NCBI RefSeq assembly: GCF_020907275.1 | Contig: NZ_JAJJWI010000007.1 | Location: 152,781 to 216,780, forward strand | Length of the DNA stretch: 64,000 bases | Direction of reading: 5' to 3' | Origin: Pontibacter silvestris | GTDB lineage: Bacteria > Bacteroidota > Bacteroidia > Cytophagales > Hymenobacteraceae | In this document: in pieces, positions 8,660 through 16,801 of the stretch | Layout: the number at the start of each line of letters is the position of its first letter | Position numbering within the stretch: position 1 is the first letter of the stretch | The notes under the pieces: model-generated | What the model was told of the DNA's origin: nothing | Database searches by the model: none | Seen by the model: the letters and a program-made list of their open reading frames with translations, nothing else | Program-made: the position numbers and the translations under genes

Positions 8660-10345
8660 TCACAGGTTAAGTAGAAACTTGCTCAGGCTATCGGCAGAAT
8701 CCAGCGTTAGTTTTTTCTTTAGGCGATAGCGAGCTACACGGAGGCTGTCTTGCGAAATGCCAAGTATAGCAGCCACCTCTTTAGAAGGCAGGTTTAGTTT
8801 GATAAGAGAGGCCAGTCGTATTTCAGAAGAAGTGAGATCGGGAGAGTGCATGTTTAGCCTGTCGAAGAAATCCTGGTGTACTTTTTCGAAAGTTCCTCTA
8901 AAATCCTCCCAATCCTTATCCTGCACCATGCTGTGGTCTATTTGGTTGATGAGGCTTTTAAACTTGCGCCGCTGCGCCTTCTGGTCGTCCTGCAGGGCCT
9001 CCGTAAGCTTGCCTTTAAGTTCATCCAGCGTCTGGTTTTTACCAATAAGGTGCAGCGTATTTGCCGTGAGCGACTTTACCTGTGTCTCCAAGTCGTGCTG
9101 CAGTTGCTGTTCCCGAAGGTGCGTATTTTCCAGTTCAGCCTCCATCAGCTTGCGCTGCGCCTCATACATCTGTTCCTGCTGTTCCAGTATCTCCTTGTTC
9201 TGGCGTATCTTCAAGCGCTGGCGACTAAAAATCACGAAACCCAACAGCGCCATGAGCACAATACCGCCTACCAGCGTAAGCTTGATAAGCTTATTTAACT
9301 GATGCTGTTTTTCGAGTATCTGAATCTCGTTTGCTTTCTGCTCTACATTAAAAAGCGATTGCAGCAAGGCAATCTGGCGGGAAGTTTCCTGGGTATAAAT
9401 CTCGTCGTGCAGGTGGCGGTTTGTTTCGAGGTGCTCGTATGCGGCCTTGTAGTTGCCCATCAGGCTATATTCCTGGCTTAAGTCTTTGTGGGCGCTGCTG
9501 ATCTGGTAGCGTTCGCCGAGGCGTATAGCTAATTCCAATGCTTGCTGTGTAGAGGCTACAGCCTGTGCATAGCGGCCAGTTTTGCGGTAAACATCACCGA
9601 TATTGTTTAGCCCAACAATCATTGCAAGGCTGTCACTTACCTGCTGGCTAAGCTGTAACGATTGGCTGAAATAGCGTAACGCCTCTTCGTACTCCTCCTT
9701 ATCTTCCAGAATGCTGCCAATATTTTCGAGTATAGTGGCGGTGCCCTGCAGGTCCTGCAGCTGCTCATAAAGCGCAAGTGCTTTTTGCTGGTATTCCAGG
9801 GCCTGTTCGTATTGCTGCCGTTTCTCGTAAAGTCGCCCAATGCAGCCATAGGAGTAGGCGATTCCTTTCTGGTCCTGTTGCTTTTGGTAGAGGGCCAGCG
9901 CCTCCTGGTGGTGCTGCAGGGCCAGCTCAGGCTGGCGGACAGCATAGTACACGAGGCCCTGGTAGTTCAGGTTTTCGCCCAAAGCTTGCTCCTGCTGTAG
10001 CGCCAGGTAAAGTTTCTCAGCTTGTAGTAAGTTGTTCAAAGATTGGTTGTAAACCCCCTGGTGGTACAGCAGCCGCCCGATGAGCTGGTGGCTGTTTGCC
10101 TGCCCCAGCTTATACTCCTGCTTATCTGCCAGGTGCAAAGCCTGGTTAGCGAGTACATAGGCAGAGTCTGGGCGACTGTTGATCAAGTGGTTAGCCGATT
10201 TAGTTAGTTGGTTTATGTAAATGGTGCTTTCTTTGTTTGGTGGGGAGCCTGGGAGCGCCTCTTGCTGCTGAGTTTCTGCAACAGCCTGTGCAGGAGTGGT
10301 AAAAGCCAGTAAAGTATAGATATAAATGAAAATCAGTTTCAACAT
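8660..10345 (-). CDS. Membrane-tethered TPR regulator with C-terminal LuxR-like HTH
   Basis: The 561-residue protein has a signal/anchor segment (residues 1-22) and about seven tetratricopeptide repeats (60-320; for example EALALYQKQQDQKGIAYSYG and KALALYEQLQDLQGTATILE). A transmembrane helix (about 353-373, TLVGGIVLMALLGFVIF) and a Q/E-rich coiled coil (380-450) follow. It ends with a helix-turn-helix (about 505-561, SSEIRLASLIKLNLPSKEVA then SQDSLRVARYRLKKKL). The TPR domain would lie in the periplasm and the HTH in the cytosol, so this is a one-component transmembrane regulator. It lies upstream of the phytase operon in the same orientation. Control of that operon is inferred from position only. 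Confidence 0.88.
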   Translation of the reverse strand: MLKLIFIYIYTLLAFTTPAQAVAETQQQEALPGSPPNKESTIYINQLTKSANHLINSRPDSAYVLANQALHLADKQEYKLGQANSHQLIGRLLYHQGVYNQSLNNLLQAEKLYLALQQEQALGENLNYQGLVYYAVRQPELALQHHQEALALYQKQQDQKGIAYSYGCIGRLYEKRQQYEQALEYQQKALALYEQLQDLQGTATILENIGSILEDKEEYEEALRYFSQSLQLSQQVSDSLAMIVGLNNIGDVYRKTGRYAQAVASTQQALELAIRLGERYQISSAHKDLSQEYSLMGNYKAAYEHLETNRHLHDEIYTQETSRQIALLQSLFNVEQKANEIQILEKQHQLNKLIKLTLVGGIVLMALLGFVIFSRQRLKIRQNKEILEQQEQMYEAQRKLMEAELENTHLREQQLQHDLETQVKSLTANTLHLIGKNQTLDELKGKLTEALQDDQKAQRRKFKSLINQIDHSMVQDKDWEDFRGTFEKVHQDFFDRLNMHSPDLTSSEIRLASLIKLNLPSKEVAAILGISQDSLRVARYRLKKKLTLDSADSLSKFLLNL

Positions 10346-10725
10346 GCTTTGTTGCTTATTTGCTTCGCCCTGTAAAGTAGCGGCAGCATGTTACTATAGT
10401 GTTATGGGTAAGTTAAGTTATAGTTGTGCATGTAATAGTATTTGCCAGAAAATATTACAGAAAAAGACTTGTTGCCCTCATTTATTAGTGATTAAACTTT
10501 TACAGCTTCATGTATAGAAGTAAGGTGTTTATCTTCTTTTTTTAAGAATTATAAAATAATGTTAGAATACAAATGGTTGTAGTTTAAGTGCTTGCGAATT
10601 TTTTGGATTTAGCTGAAACTCTTTACTGGTTTTTGGCACAGGCTTTGGAATAAGGAAATCAACAAGCAATAAACCGGGCCTGGATATGTGCTAAGATTAA
10701 TTACTAAAACTTAAAGGAAACGAAG
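10346..10725. other. 380-bp divergent intergenic region
   Basis: This AT-rich spacer separates the divergent TPR regulator and DUF4890 genes. I see no convincing ORF, RNA gene or strong inverted repeat. An AAAGGAAACGAAG purine stretch before 10726 is the likely ribosome-binding region of the plus-strand gene. Confidence 0.5.
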
Positions 10726-11208
10726 ATGAAAAAGGTTATTGTAATGCTTACCTTAGGTGTGATGGTTGCTGGAAGTTCCTTCGCGCAAAATGCACCACAA
10801 AAAGATAGAAAGAACCGCACTGAACAGCGCGGCGAAAGAGGCGATAAAGCCAGAAAAAGCCCTGAAGAAATAGCTACTCTAAGAACTGAAAAGCTTAGTA
10901 AAAAACTTGATCTTAATAACTCGCAGACTAAGAAGTTACAGGCGCTTAACCTGAAGCAGGCTAATGAAATGCAGGCAATGCGAACTAAGTATAAGGATGC
11001 TGACAGACGTAACCCTAAGCAGCGGGAAGAAATGAAAGCGGTACATGCTAAATGGGAGGCTGAGTTAAAAGATATACTTAACAAAAAGCAATATGCCCAA
11101 TATGAAGCTGATCGTAATGAAATGCGTGCCCGTTGGGAAAAAAGAGGCCAACAGCATAAAGACAAAGACTTTAAAGGCCGTGAGTTCAGACAATCAGAGA
11201 GAAGCTAA
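10726..11208 (+). CDS. DUF4890-type small secreted basic protein
   Basis: The 160-residue product has a clear signal peptide (cleavage after SSFAQ). A very charged, helical mature region follows, rich in K, R, E and Q (EEIATLRTEKLSKKLDLNNS, then QTKKLQALNLKQANEMQAMR). Such proteins are annotated as DUF4890 in Bacteroidota. The LDLNNSQTKKLQAL pattern also recalls the LTxxQ-type helices of periplasmic CpxP/Spy chaperones, so an envelope-stress or metal-linked role is possible. A strong terminator follows at once, so it is probably monocistronic. The biochemical role is unknown. Confidence 0.82.
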   Translation: MKKVIVMLTLGVMVAGSSFAQNAPQKDRKNRTEQRGERGDKARKSPEEIATLRTEKLSKKLDLNNSQTKKLQALNLKQANEMQAMRTKYKDADRRNPKQREEMKAVHAKWEAELKDILNKKQYAQYEADRNEMRARWEKRGQQHKDKDFKGREFRQSERS

Positions 11209-11220
11209 TTTTCTCAAATT

Positions 11221-11264
11221 ATAAACAAGAAAAGGTAGGCGTACGTCTACCTTTTCTTGTTTAT
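11221..11264 (+). terminator. Terminator after the DUF4890 gene
   Basis: A perfect 18-bp stem pairs 11221-11238 with 11247-11264 around an 8-base loop that itself contains CGTACG. It lies 12 bp after the stop codon. The descending arm is T-rich (CTTTTCTTG). Confidence 0.85.
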
Positions 11265-11290
11265 ACCGACTTTATATACTTTATTAATTA

Positions 11291-11387
11291 GAGCATGTTT
11301 AAATTTCGTTTCTGCAAGCGAAAAAGCGTGAAGACAGGTTCCTTTATGGGCTGTTAGCAGCGTAAATGATGAATTTTAAACAGGCTC
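11291..11387. mobile_element. 97-bp TA-flanked MITE-like element
   Basis: The ends form a 17-bp terminal inverted repeat: 11291-11307 (GAGCATGTTTAAATTTC) against the reverse complement of 11371-11387, 15 of 17 matching. The element is flanked on both sides by TA (11289-11290 and 11388-11389), as expected for a TA target duplication of IS630/Tc1-like or IS427-type IS5 elements. No coding capacity is present. No second copy was seen in this window, so the call rests on ends and flanks only. Confidence 0.5.
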
Positions 11388-11447
11388 TAATAGCAGGATA
11401 ACATTAAAGCTACAAAAAACGATATACACGCATAAAGCCTAAACCAG

Positions 11448-12239
11448 ATGATGATGCGCTATATTTATCTTTTAGCAGTGGCTGTGTCTGTGCTTACAGC
11501 GTGTGAAAGCAGTGATAATAACACTGCAAGCACAGCAGATACTAGTACAGGCGATAGCAAGGACACAAGCGATGCCATATTTTACGCTTCTCTAAATCAA
11601 GCGATACACCTGGGGCAGTATGATGGGGCAGTACAGGTACGTGAGCTAAAAGAAAATGGAGATTTTGGTGTAGGAAGTGGCGAAAAGCTAAAAAGTGAGT
11701 TGGTGATGCTAGACGGTGTCGCTTATTCTATACCAGCCAGTGGTGAAGCCTCAGTACTGCCCGATACGGCTAAGGTTTCTTTTGCTGCTGTAAAGCACTT
11801 CAAGTCTGATCAGGAAGTAAGTATTTCTAAAATGCTTAATCTTAATGAGCTGGAAAGTTACCTGGACTCTGTGCTGACTAAGAATAGTTTTGCAGCTATA
11901 AAAGTTACAGGCAAGTTAAACAGCATTACATATCGAAGCTTTTATCCACAGCAAAAGCCGTATGAACCAACTGAAGAAGTGCCTGAAAAAGAACTAAACA
12001 GAAGCAACATAGAGGGAACTTTGGTAGGTTTCTTCACACCAGAATCAGCAGAGGTGCTAAACAGCCCGGTGTACCATTTCCATTTTGTAGACAATAACAA
12101 AACAACCGGCGGACATGTACTGGATTGTACTATATCAGAAGCAAGAGTAGAAATTGATTATGCAAAGCAGCTACAAGTAGCTTTACCTGACCCGGAACTG
12201 GTACAACACATAGATTTAAATAAGCCGGTTAGGGAGTAG
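11448..12239 (+). CDS. Acetolactate decarboxylase-like lipoprotein
   Basis: The 263-residue protein has a lipobox at Cys19 (VLTACESS) and a Ser/Thr/Asp-rich linker. The rest aligns with acetolactate decarboxylase: GDFGVGSGEKLKSELVMLDG (71-90), RSFYPQQKPYEP (163-174), GTLVGFFTPE (190-199), YHFHF (209-213) and GGHVLD (221-226). The metal-binding His residues (210, 212, 223), the active-site Arg (163) and Glu (84) of the family appear conserved. The known reaction is alpha-acetolactate to acetoin plus CO2. A lipid-anchored, exported form without an acetolactate synthase neighbour is unusual. ATG occurs three times at the start; the first was used. Confidence 0.82.
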   Translation: MMMRYIYLLAVAVSVLTACESSDNNTASTADTSTGDSKDTSDAIFYASLNQAIHLGQYDGAVQVRELKENGDFGVGSGEKLKSELVMLDGVAYSIPASGEASVLPDTAKVSFAAVKHFKSDQEVSISKMLNLNELESYLDSVLTKNSFAAIKVTGKLNSITYRSFYPQQKPYEPTEEVPEKELNRSNIEGTLVGFFTPESAEVLNSPVYHFHFVDNNKTTGGHVLDCTISEARVEIDYAKQLQVALPDPELVQHIDLNKPVRE

Positions 12240-12266
12240 TCTAATAAGGCTTATAGACTAATTTTT
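12237..12266 (+). terminator. Terminator overlapping the acetolactate decarboxylase-like stop codon
   Basis: TAGTCTAATAAG and CTTATAGACTA pair with one bulged A between 12237 and 12260, followed by ATTTTT. The left arm begins at the TAG stop codon of the preceding gene. It also covers the stop region of the converging small gene. Confidence 0.6.
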
Positions 12267-12546
12267 AAAAGAAAACCTGCAACGCATTGCCCAACTCACC
12301 TACTACACGCTTTGTAAAATTTTGGTATAAATCTTCTGTATTTACCAAGGATATTGGTTGCAGTTCTGTGTTTTCCTGCTCTTGCAGGCACACCTGCCCC
12401 ATGTAAGGTTGATTAAAACTTTTGATTTCTTTTGATACTGTTAGCTTAGCTATTGATTTGTCCAACCCGGTTTCAAAGCCTGCATCCTGTGTTCCTGCTG
12501 CTATCAGAACTAACACAGGTGCCAAGGTTAAGAATGTCTTTCTCAT
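12265..12546 (-). CDS. Small secreted protein of unknown function
   Basis: The predicted 93-residue product starts with a basic-hydrophobic leader (MRKTFLTLAPVLVLIAAG) and ends in an aromatic pair. I do not recognise a family. Only one Cys is present (about residue 53). It converges on the acetolactate decarboxylase-like gene with a 25-bp gap. The signal peptide and a reading frame independent of neighbouring genes support it as real, but there is no homology evidence. Confidence 0.5.
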   Translation of the reverse strand: MRKTFLTLAPVLVLIAAGTQDAGFETGLDKSIAKLTVSKEIKSFNQPYMGQVCLQEQENTELQPISLVNTEDLYQNFTKRVVGELGNALQVFF

Positions 12547-12681
12547 AGTTTTACTTTGTATTAATTTGGTAGTGCTTAAAAGATGCGACTCCTATGGAAA
12601 TGGTTGCTTCCGATTCCAAATAAAATTTAAAAGTATGCCTATGATAGCAAAAGGGACTCTACTGTTTTATGATTCTAAAGA

Positions 12682-14151
12682 TCAAAACTGGAAGTATATG
12701 AATTCTTCATGCCCAAAGTTGCCAAACAAGAGTATGGCAATAATAAGTGCATAATAAAGTGACCATCGCAGCCAAACTGCCTGGCGCTGTAACAACTTAT
12801 TAATAGATATGTTCTCCTGAACCAGGTGAAGCATCTCAAGAAGTAAAATGCCTGCAACAGCAATAACGAAAATAGTTATGTTCTGATCCAGGAACAGGAT
12901 ATGTGAAATAGTGTTTGGGTTAAGCTCAAATACATTGCCCAATCCTGTAACACTGTGTCGGATAATGTATAAAGCATCTGCCAGGTTGTTGGCTCTAAAG
13001 AACACCCAAGCCAGGCACACCAGGAAAAATGTAGAAGCTATTTGTAAGCCGTTCAGCAGCTTTGGATACTTGTGTAGCCCTAATGTAGAGTTAAGAGCAT
13101 TTCGGCTGTCTCGTGTTATCAACCCAACTATCTGATAAAACCCGTGTAGCGCCCCCCAAACTATAAAGGTCCAGGCGGCTCCATGCCATAGCCCGCTCAC
13201 CAGAAATGTAAGAAAGAGGTTATAGTACCAACGCCACTTTACTACACGGTTACCTCCCAGCGGAACATAGACATAATCACGGAACCAGGTAGAGAGAGAA
13301 ATGTGCCAGCGAGACCAGAACTCTCTTATATTTTTGGAGAAGTAGGGCCTTCGGAAGTTCTGCATCAGACGGAAGCCCATTACCCGTGCAGCTCCTATGG
13401 CAATATCGGAGTAGCCCGAAAAGTCGCAGTATATCTGAAAAGCAAAGAAAACGGTAGCAATGATTAGCGAGATACCTTCATAGCTGGTTGGGTTGTTGTA
13501 GACTTGGTTAACTAACGGTGCCAGATTATCGGCTATCACTACTTTTTTAAACATACCCCAACCCATCAGCCTTACACCCAGTACCAAGCCATTATAAGAG
13601 AAATCGTACTTTTCCCGAAACTGCCGAAGCAGATCGCCGGCTCTTTCGATAGGGCCTGCCACTAATTGCGGGAAGAAAGTAACGAACAAAGCAAAAATGC
13701 CCAGGTGCTTCTCTGGCTTTATTCTGCCATAGTACACATCGATAGAATAGCCCATCGTCTGAAAGGTATAAAAAGAAATACCCATCGGCAGCAGCACATC
13801 TACCAGAGCAGGAGAGTAATGGATGTTTAAGCTATTTAGAAGTGTGTGTACAGACTCCGTAAAGAAATTGAAATACTTAAAAAAGAAAAGTATTGAGAGG
13901 TTGGATAACAGGCTAAGGTACAGGTAAGGCTTGCGCCGGCGAGGCTCTTCATAGCTCCCCATCATACGTCCGCAAAAGTAATCTATGGCTGTAGAGGCTA
14001 TTAATAGTAAAGCATACACAGCTTTCCAGTACATGTAAAAGAAATAACTGGCAACCAGTAGTACTACCCATCTAAACCGGTAAGGTGTCAGGAAATACAG
14101 GATTACAAATATCGGGAAAAAAAGGAGAAAATCTATTGAGTTGAATAACAT
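12682..14151 (-). CDS. MBOAT-family O-acyltransferase (AlgI-like)
   Basis: The 489-residue polytopic membrane protein begins MLFNSIDFLLFFPIFV, as AlgI/DltB-type MBOAT proteins do. It contains the family landmarks FFPQLVAGPIERA, YCDFSGYSDIAIG, REFWSRWHISLSTWFRDYVY and the catalytic-His block SGLWHGAAWTFIVWG. Members move acetyl groups across the inner membrane for O-acetylation of an exopolysaccharide. It lies 94 bp downstream of an AlgJ/AlgX-like gene on the same strand, the usual partner. No alginate, cellulose or capsule synthase is adjacent, so the glycan acceptor is unknown. Confidence 0.93.
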   Translation of the reverse strand: MLFNSIDFLLFFPIFVILYFLTPYRFRWVVLLVASYFFYMYWKAVYALLLIASTAIDYFCGRMMGSYEEPRRRKPYLYLSLLSNLSILFFFKYFNFFTESVHTLLNSLNIHYSPALVDVLLPMGISFYTFQTMGYSIDVYYGRIKPEKHLGIFALFVTFFPQLVAGPIERAGDLLRQFREKYDFSYNGLVLGVRLMGWGMFKKVVIADNLAPLVNQVYNNPTSYEGISLIIATVFFAFQIYCDFSGYSDIAIGAARVMGFRLMQNFRRPYFSKNIREFWSRWHISLSTWFRDYVYVPLGGNRVVKWRWYYNLFLTFLVSGLWHGAAWTFIVWGALHGFYQIVGLITRDSRNALNSTLGLHKYPKLLNGLQIASTFFLVCLAWVFFRANNLADALYIIRHSVTGLGNVFELNPNTISHILFLDQNITIFVIAVAGILLLEMLHLVQENISINKLLQRQAVWLRWSLYYALIIAILLFGNFGHEEFIYFQF

Positions 14152-14245
14152 CTTTAACTTCTTTCAAAACAGTTGCCTTACACATTAGCTGTTTCTTTTA
14201 TGATACTTTGGACTTTACTTAAAAGCAGCAGCTTTAGGAGCAAAA

Positions 14246-15352
14246 TCAGTTTTTAGGCACAACTGCTGCTGTGTAAGCTGGCTTTTCAAGGGCTTGTGCC
14301 AATAAAGAGGCTGCAATTTTAACGCCATTGGGGTTCCAGTGTGAGTCGTCTTTAAGATAGAGTTGCGTACCTTGCTGATAAGCCTTGTCGAAAGCTGTTT
14401 GCAGGTCTATTACTTCTATTCCTTTTTCCTGTAGAGCCGCAATTAGCTGAGATAAGTACGGTGGCTTCTGCTGCCCTGGAAACATCTCGTGCATAATGTT
14501 CTCTTTGTTAGGGATAGGCAGGAAAATGAACCGGATGCCTTTTTTCTCCAGTGCCTCTTTGTACTCTTCCAGTACCTGTACTACTTGTGTAATGTCTTCT
14601 TCTGATTTTTCTGCAAATGCTTCTTCTCCCTGAAGAAAAACATAGGAGCCTTTTCGGGTAAAAGCAGGTTCCTGACTGTTGCGTTCTATTTTGCCTCTGA
14701 AATAGTGGTACATTGGCCACTTCAGCAGCCTGTCTATTGCCACACCCACATGTGCTAAAGTTGGGTTTTTAAGCAAGAACTGACTTGCACTGGCTCTTCG
14801 CTCTTCTTTTTGTTTATGATAACCGAGAGGCTTTAGGCTTCCTATGGCGCGTTCTATACTTTCCAGTACTATTACCTTAGGCTGCTTTTTCTGAAAATGC
14901 TTGTCGTGCATATACCTGAGCAGGCCTCCATCTGTGGGAGCATAAGAATAGGTTGTTTGCCCTATCTGCTGCTGTAAAACCTCTTTTATTGTTTCATCCT
15001 GATCCAGTTTACAGCCCGTAAAGTTAGAGTCTCCTACCAGCATAATCTCAGGTTCTTTGTCTGTCTGGCGGTTACGGAAACCGGACTTGTCTGTTTCCCA
15101 GTATGTTTCTCTATTGATAGCATAAGGAGTATAAGGAGCCAGGTCGCCCTGTTCTAGCCGCTGTAATTTCACCTCTGGATAAAAACCGCCGGGTAAAATT
15201 TTCATGCTGCTCTGCCGCAATGCCTCCCAGGGGCGAAAGGCAAAATAATCGACTGGCAGCACCAGTACCTCCACTACAAACAGGATAAGCAGTGGTAGCA
15301 ACAAAAAAGGAACAACACGTTTTACAAGCTTTTTTATATCGTTTTGTTTCAT
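14246..15352 (-). CDS. AlgJ/AlgX-like SGNH O-acetyltransferase, membrane-anchored
   Basis: The 368-residue protein has one N-terminal transmembrane segment (residues 16-36) and an extracytoplasmic SGNH-type domain. The nucleophile motif is MLVGDSNFTG (about 104-113), and the catalytic Asp/His appears as DDSHWNPNG near residue 335. This matches AlgJ/AlgX proteins that transfer acetyl groups onto a polysaccharide in the periplasm. It precedes the MBOAT gene on the minus strand and would form a two-gene acetylation unit with it. The acceptor polymer is not encoded nearby. Confidence 0.87.
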   Translation of the reverse strand: MKQNDIKKLVKRVVPFLLLPLLILFVVEVLVLPVDYFAFRPWEALRQSSMKILPGGFYPEVKLQRLEQGDLAPYTPYAINRETYWETDKSGFRNRQTDKEPEIMLVGDSNFTGCKLDQDETIKEVLQQQIGQTTYSYAPTDGGLLRYMHDKHFQKKQPKVIVLESIERAIGSLKPLGYHKQKEERRASASQFLLKNPTLAHVGVAIDRLLKWPMYHYFRGKIERNSQEPAFTRKGSYVFLQGEEAFAEKSEEDITQVVQVLEEYKEALEKKGIRFIFLPIPNKENIMHEMFPGQQKPPYLSQLIAALQEKGIEVIDLQTAFDKAYQQGTQLYLKDDSHWNPNGVKIAASLLAQALEKPAYTAAVVPKN

Positions 15353-15481
15353 AGTAGCACAATGGCCTTAATGCAGAAGCAAACAAAGTCTTGCTGTTTA
15401 AAGTTGCGCATAAAGCATAGCACAGTCACATGCAAAGGTGCCTTGGGGTATCTTTAGAACATGAAAATTTTTTTAAATGCT

Positions 15482-16306
15482 TTACCCGAAATACTTTTCT
15501 ATGGAAATAGCCACACCATCATCGTAACTATTTAAGGTTATTTCGTCTGCTACTGCTTTTACTTCTTCTTTGGCGTTGCCTACAGCTATGCCTTTGCCTA
15601 CGGCTTTAAGCATATCTATGTCGTTATAGTTGTCGCCGAAGGCAATTACCTCTGACATAGGAATGTCGAATTGGTGTTTCAGGATAAGCTCTAGTGCTGT
15701 GGCTTTAGATATGGCTCTAGGTGCAATCTCCAGGTAGGTGTTTTTTGATCTGTAGATATGAAGCTGGGTGGAAAAGTTTTTAGTTAATGCTGCTTGCATG
15801 GCATCAATTTCATGCTCAGGGCCCATACACATAACTTTGTGTGCGCCTGATTGCGCCGCATGCCATTCGTCCAATACTGTATTTAATGATGTTATGCTGG
15901 GAGATACTTTTGTGACACGTGCTTCGCGTTCCGCCCATTGGTCTTGCTGAGGTGCATACCACTGGTCTTCAGCATATAAACTTATATGAAGATTGGTGCC
16001 TTTTGCCAGCTCCATTATTGCAAGGGCAACGGAGGCAGGAATATGTACTGTATCAATTACTACAGGAGTAGTGGCTTCGCTTTCAAAAATAATAACATAG
16101 CCGCCGTTAAAGCAGATCATAGGGTGGTGCAGAATACCAAGTTCTTCTTGTAAATGGCGCATAGCACTTGGCATTCGGGAGGAGGCCAGAATAACCGGAA
16201 TATGACTATCAAGGCTCTTGACAGCAGCTATTGTTCTGGTTGATAACTCTCTTTGACTGTTCAGTAAGGTACCGTCGATATCGGTACAAATGGCGCGGAA
16301 TTTCAT
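15482..16306 (-). CDS. Cof-type HAD-IIB phosphatase
   Basis: The 274-residue cytosolic protein carries all HAD motifs. Motif I is CTDIDGTLLNS (residues 7-17) with nucleophile Asp and acid Asp, motif II is ILASSRMP, motif III Lys lies near ISKATALELIL, and motif IV is FGDNYNDIDMLKAVG. The IIB cap sits between motifs II and III. The Cof/YbjI/YidA group dephosphorylates sugar phosphates, pyridoxal phosphate or FMN; the substrate cannot be chosen here. It is a single gene at the end of the minus-strand run. Confidence 0.92.
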   Translation of the reverse strand: MKFRAICTDIDGTLLNSQRELSTRTIAAVKSLDSHIPVILASSRMPSAMRHLQEELGILHHPMICFNGGYVIIFESEATTPVVIDTVHIPASVALAIMELAKGTNLHISLYAEDQWYAPQQDQWAEREARVTKVSPSITSLNTVLDEWHAAQSGAHKVMCMGPEHEIDAMQAALTKNFSTQLHIYRSKNTYLEIAPRAISKATALELILKHQFDIPMSEVIAFGDNYNDIDMLKAVGKGIAVGNAKEEVKAVADEITLNSYDDGVAISIEKYFG

Positions 16307-16451
16307 CTGTTTTGTTTAACTCAACTATACAAGGCTGTTGCACATGTGGCTCGTTCAGCCATAATTTAATTAAAGGTATGAAATTCTGAGGTCTTACTGC
16401 TTATAGAAGCTGCTTAAATAGCTTTAAATGATGTTATGTATGTTAATGCGC

Positions 16452-16736
16452 TTACAGAAGGGTTGTTACTATTTGCTCCCACTCGTCGTCTAAAGAAATA
16501 GCTGGTCTTTTTTTGCTGGCTCTGTTATACCAGTAATCAGCGTTCCAGGTGTCGCCTTCTTTTCTATGAAGGTAGGCATGTATCCAGGCAGCGTTTTTAT
16601 CCGGGATATCCTGTATCAGCTCGTGCGCTTTATTCCAGTCTGCCTTAGCGTCATGCCATAATGCTTTTAAATACACCGATGCATCTGCCGGAGGATTGTG
16701 CGTAGATAAACTTTTCTTAAAGTCTGCTAAATCCAT
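16452..16736 (-). CDS. Conserved small cytosolic protein (WYxRA type)
   Basis: The 94-residue protein has no signal peptide. It contains a conserved-looking core, DWNKAHELIQDIPDKNAAW followed by HAYLHRKEGDTWNADYWYNRA. This WxxAHxxxQ...AWxHAYLHRKEGDxxNAxYWYxRA pattern recurs in uncharacterised bacterial proteins of about 90-150 residues. The function is unknown. It stands alone between the HAD phosphatase and a damaged lipoprotein gene. Confidence 0.72.
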   Translation of the reverse strand: MDLADFKKSLSTHNPPADASVYLKALWHDAKADWNKAHELIQDIPDKNAAWIHAYLHRKEGDTWNADYWYNRASKKRPAISLDDEWEQIVTTLL

Positions 16737-16801
16737 AAGGTAAAATGAAAATGTTAGATAAATAACAGCCTTTAGTTTTTACTGTGGCCGTAGGTTCCTG
16801 T

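Noticed and set aside
11291..11387. Reading the TA-flanked element as a plain terminator of the DUF4890 gene
   Set aside because: A stronger 18-bp terminator already sits at 11221-11264, and the inverted repeats are 63 bases apart.
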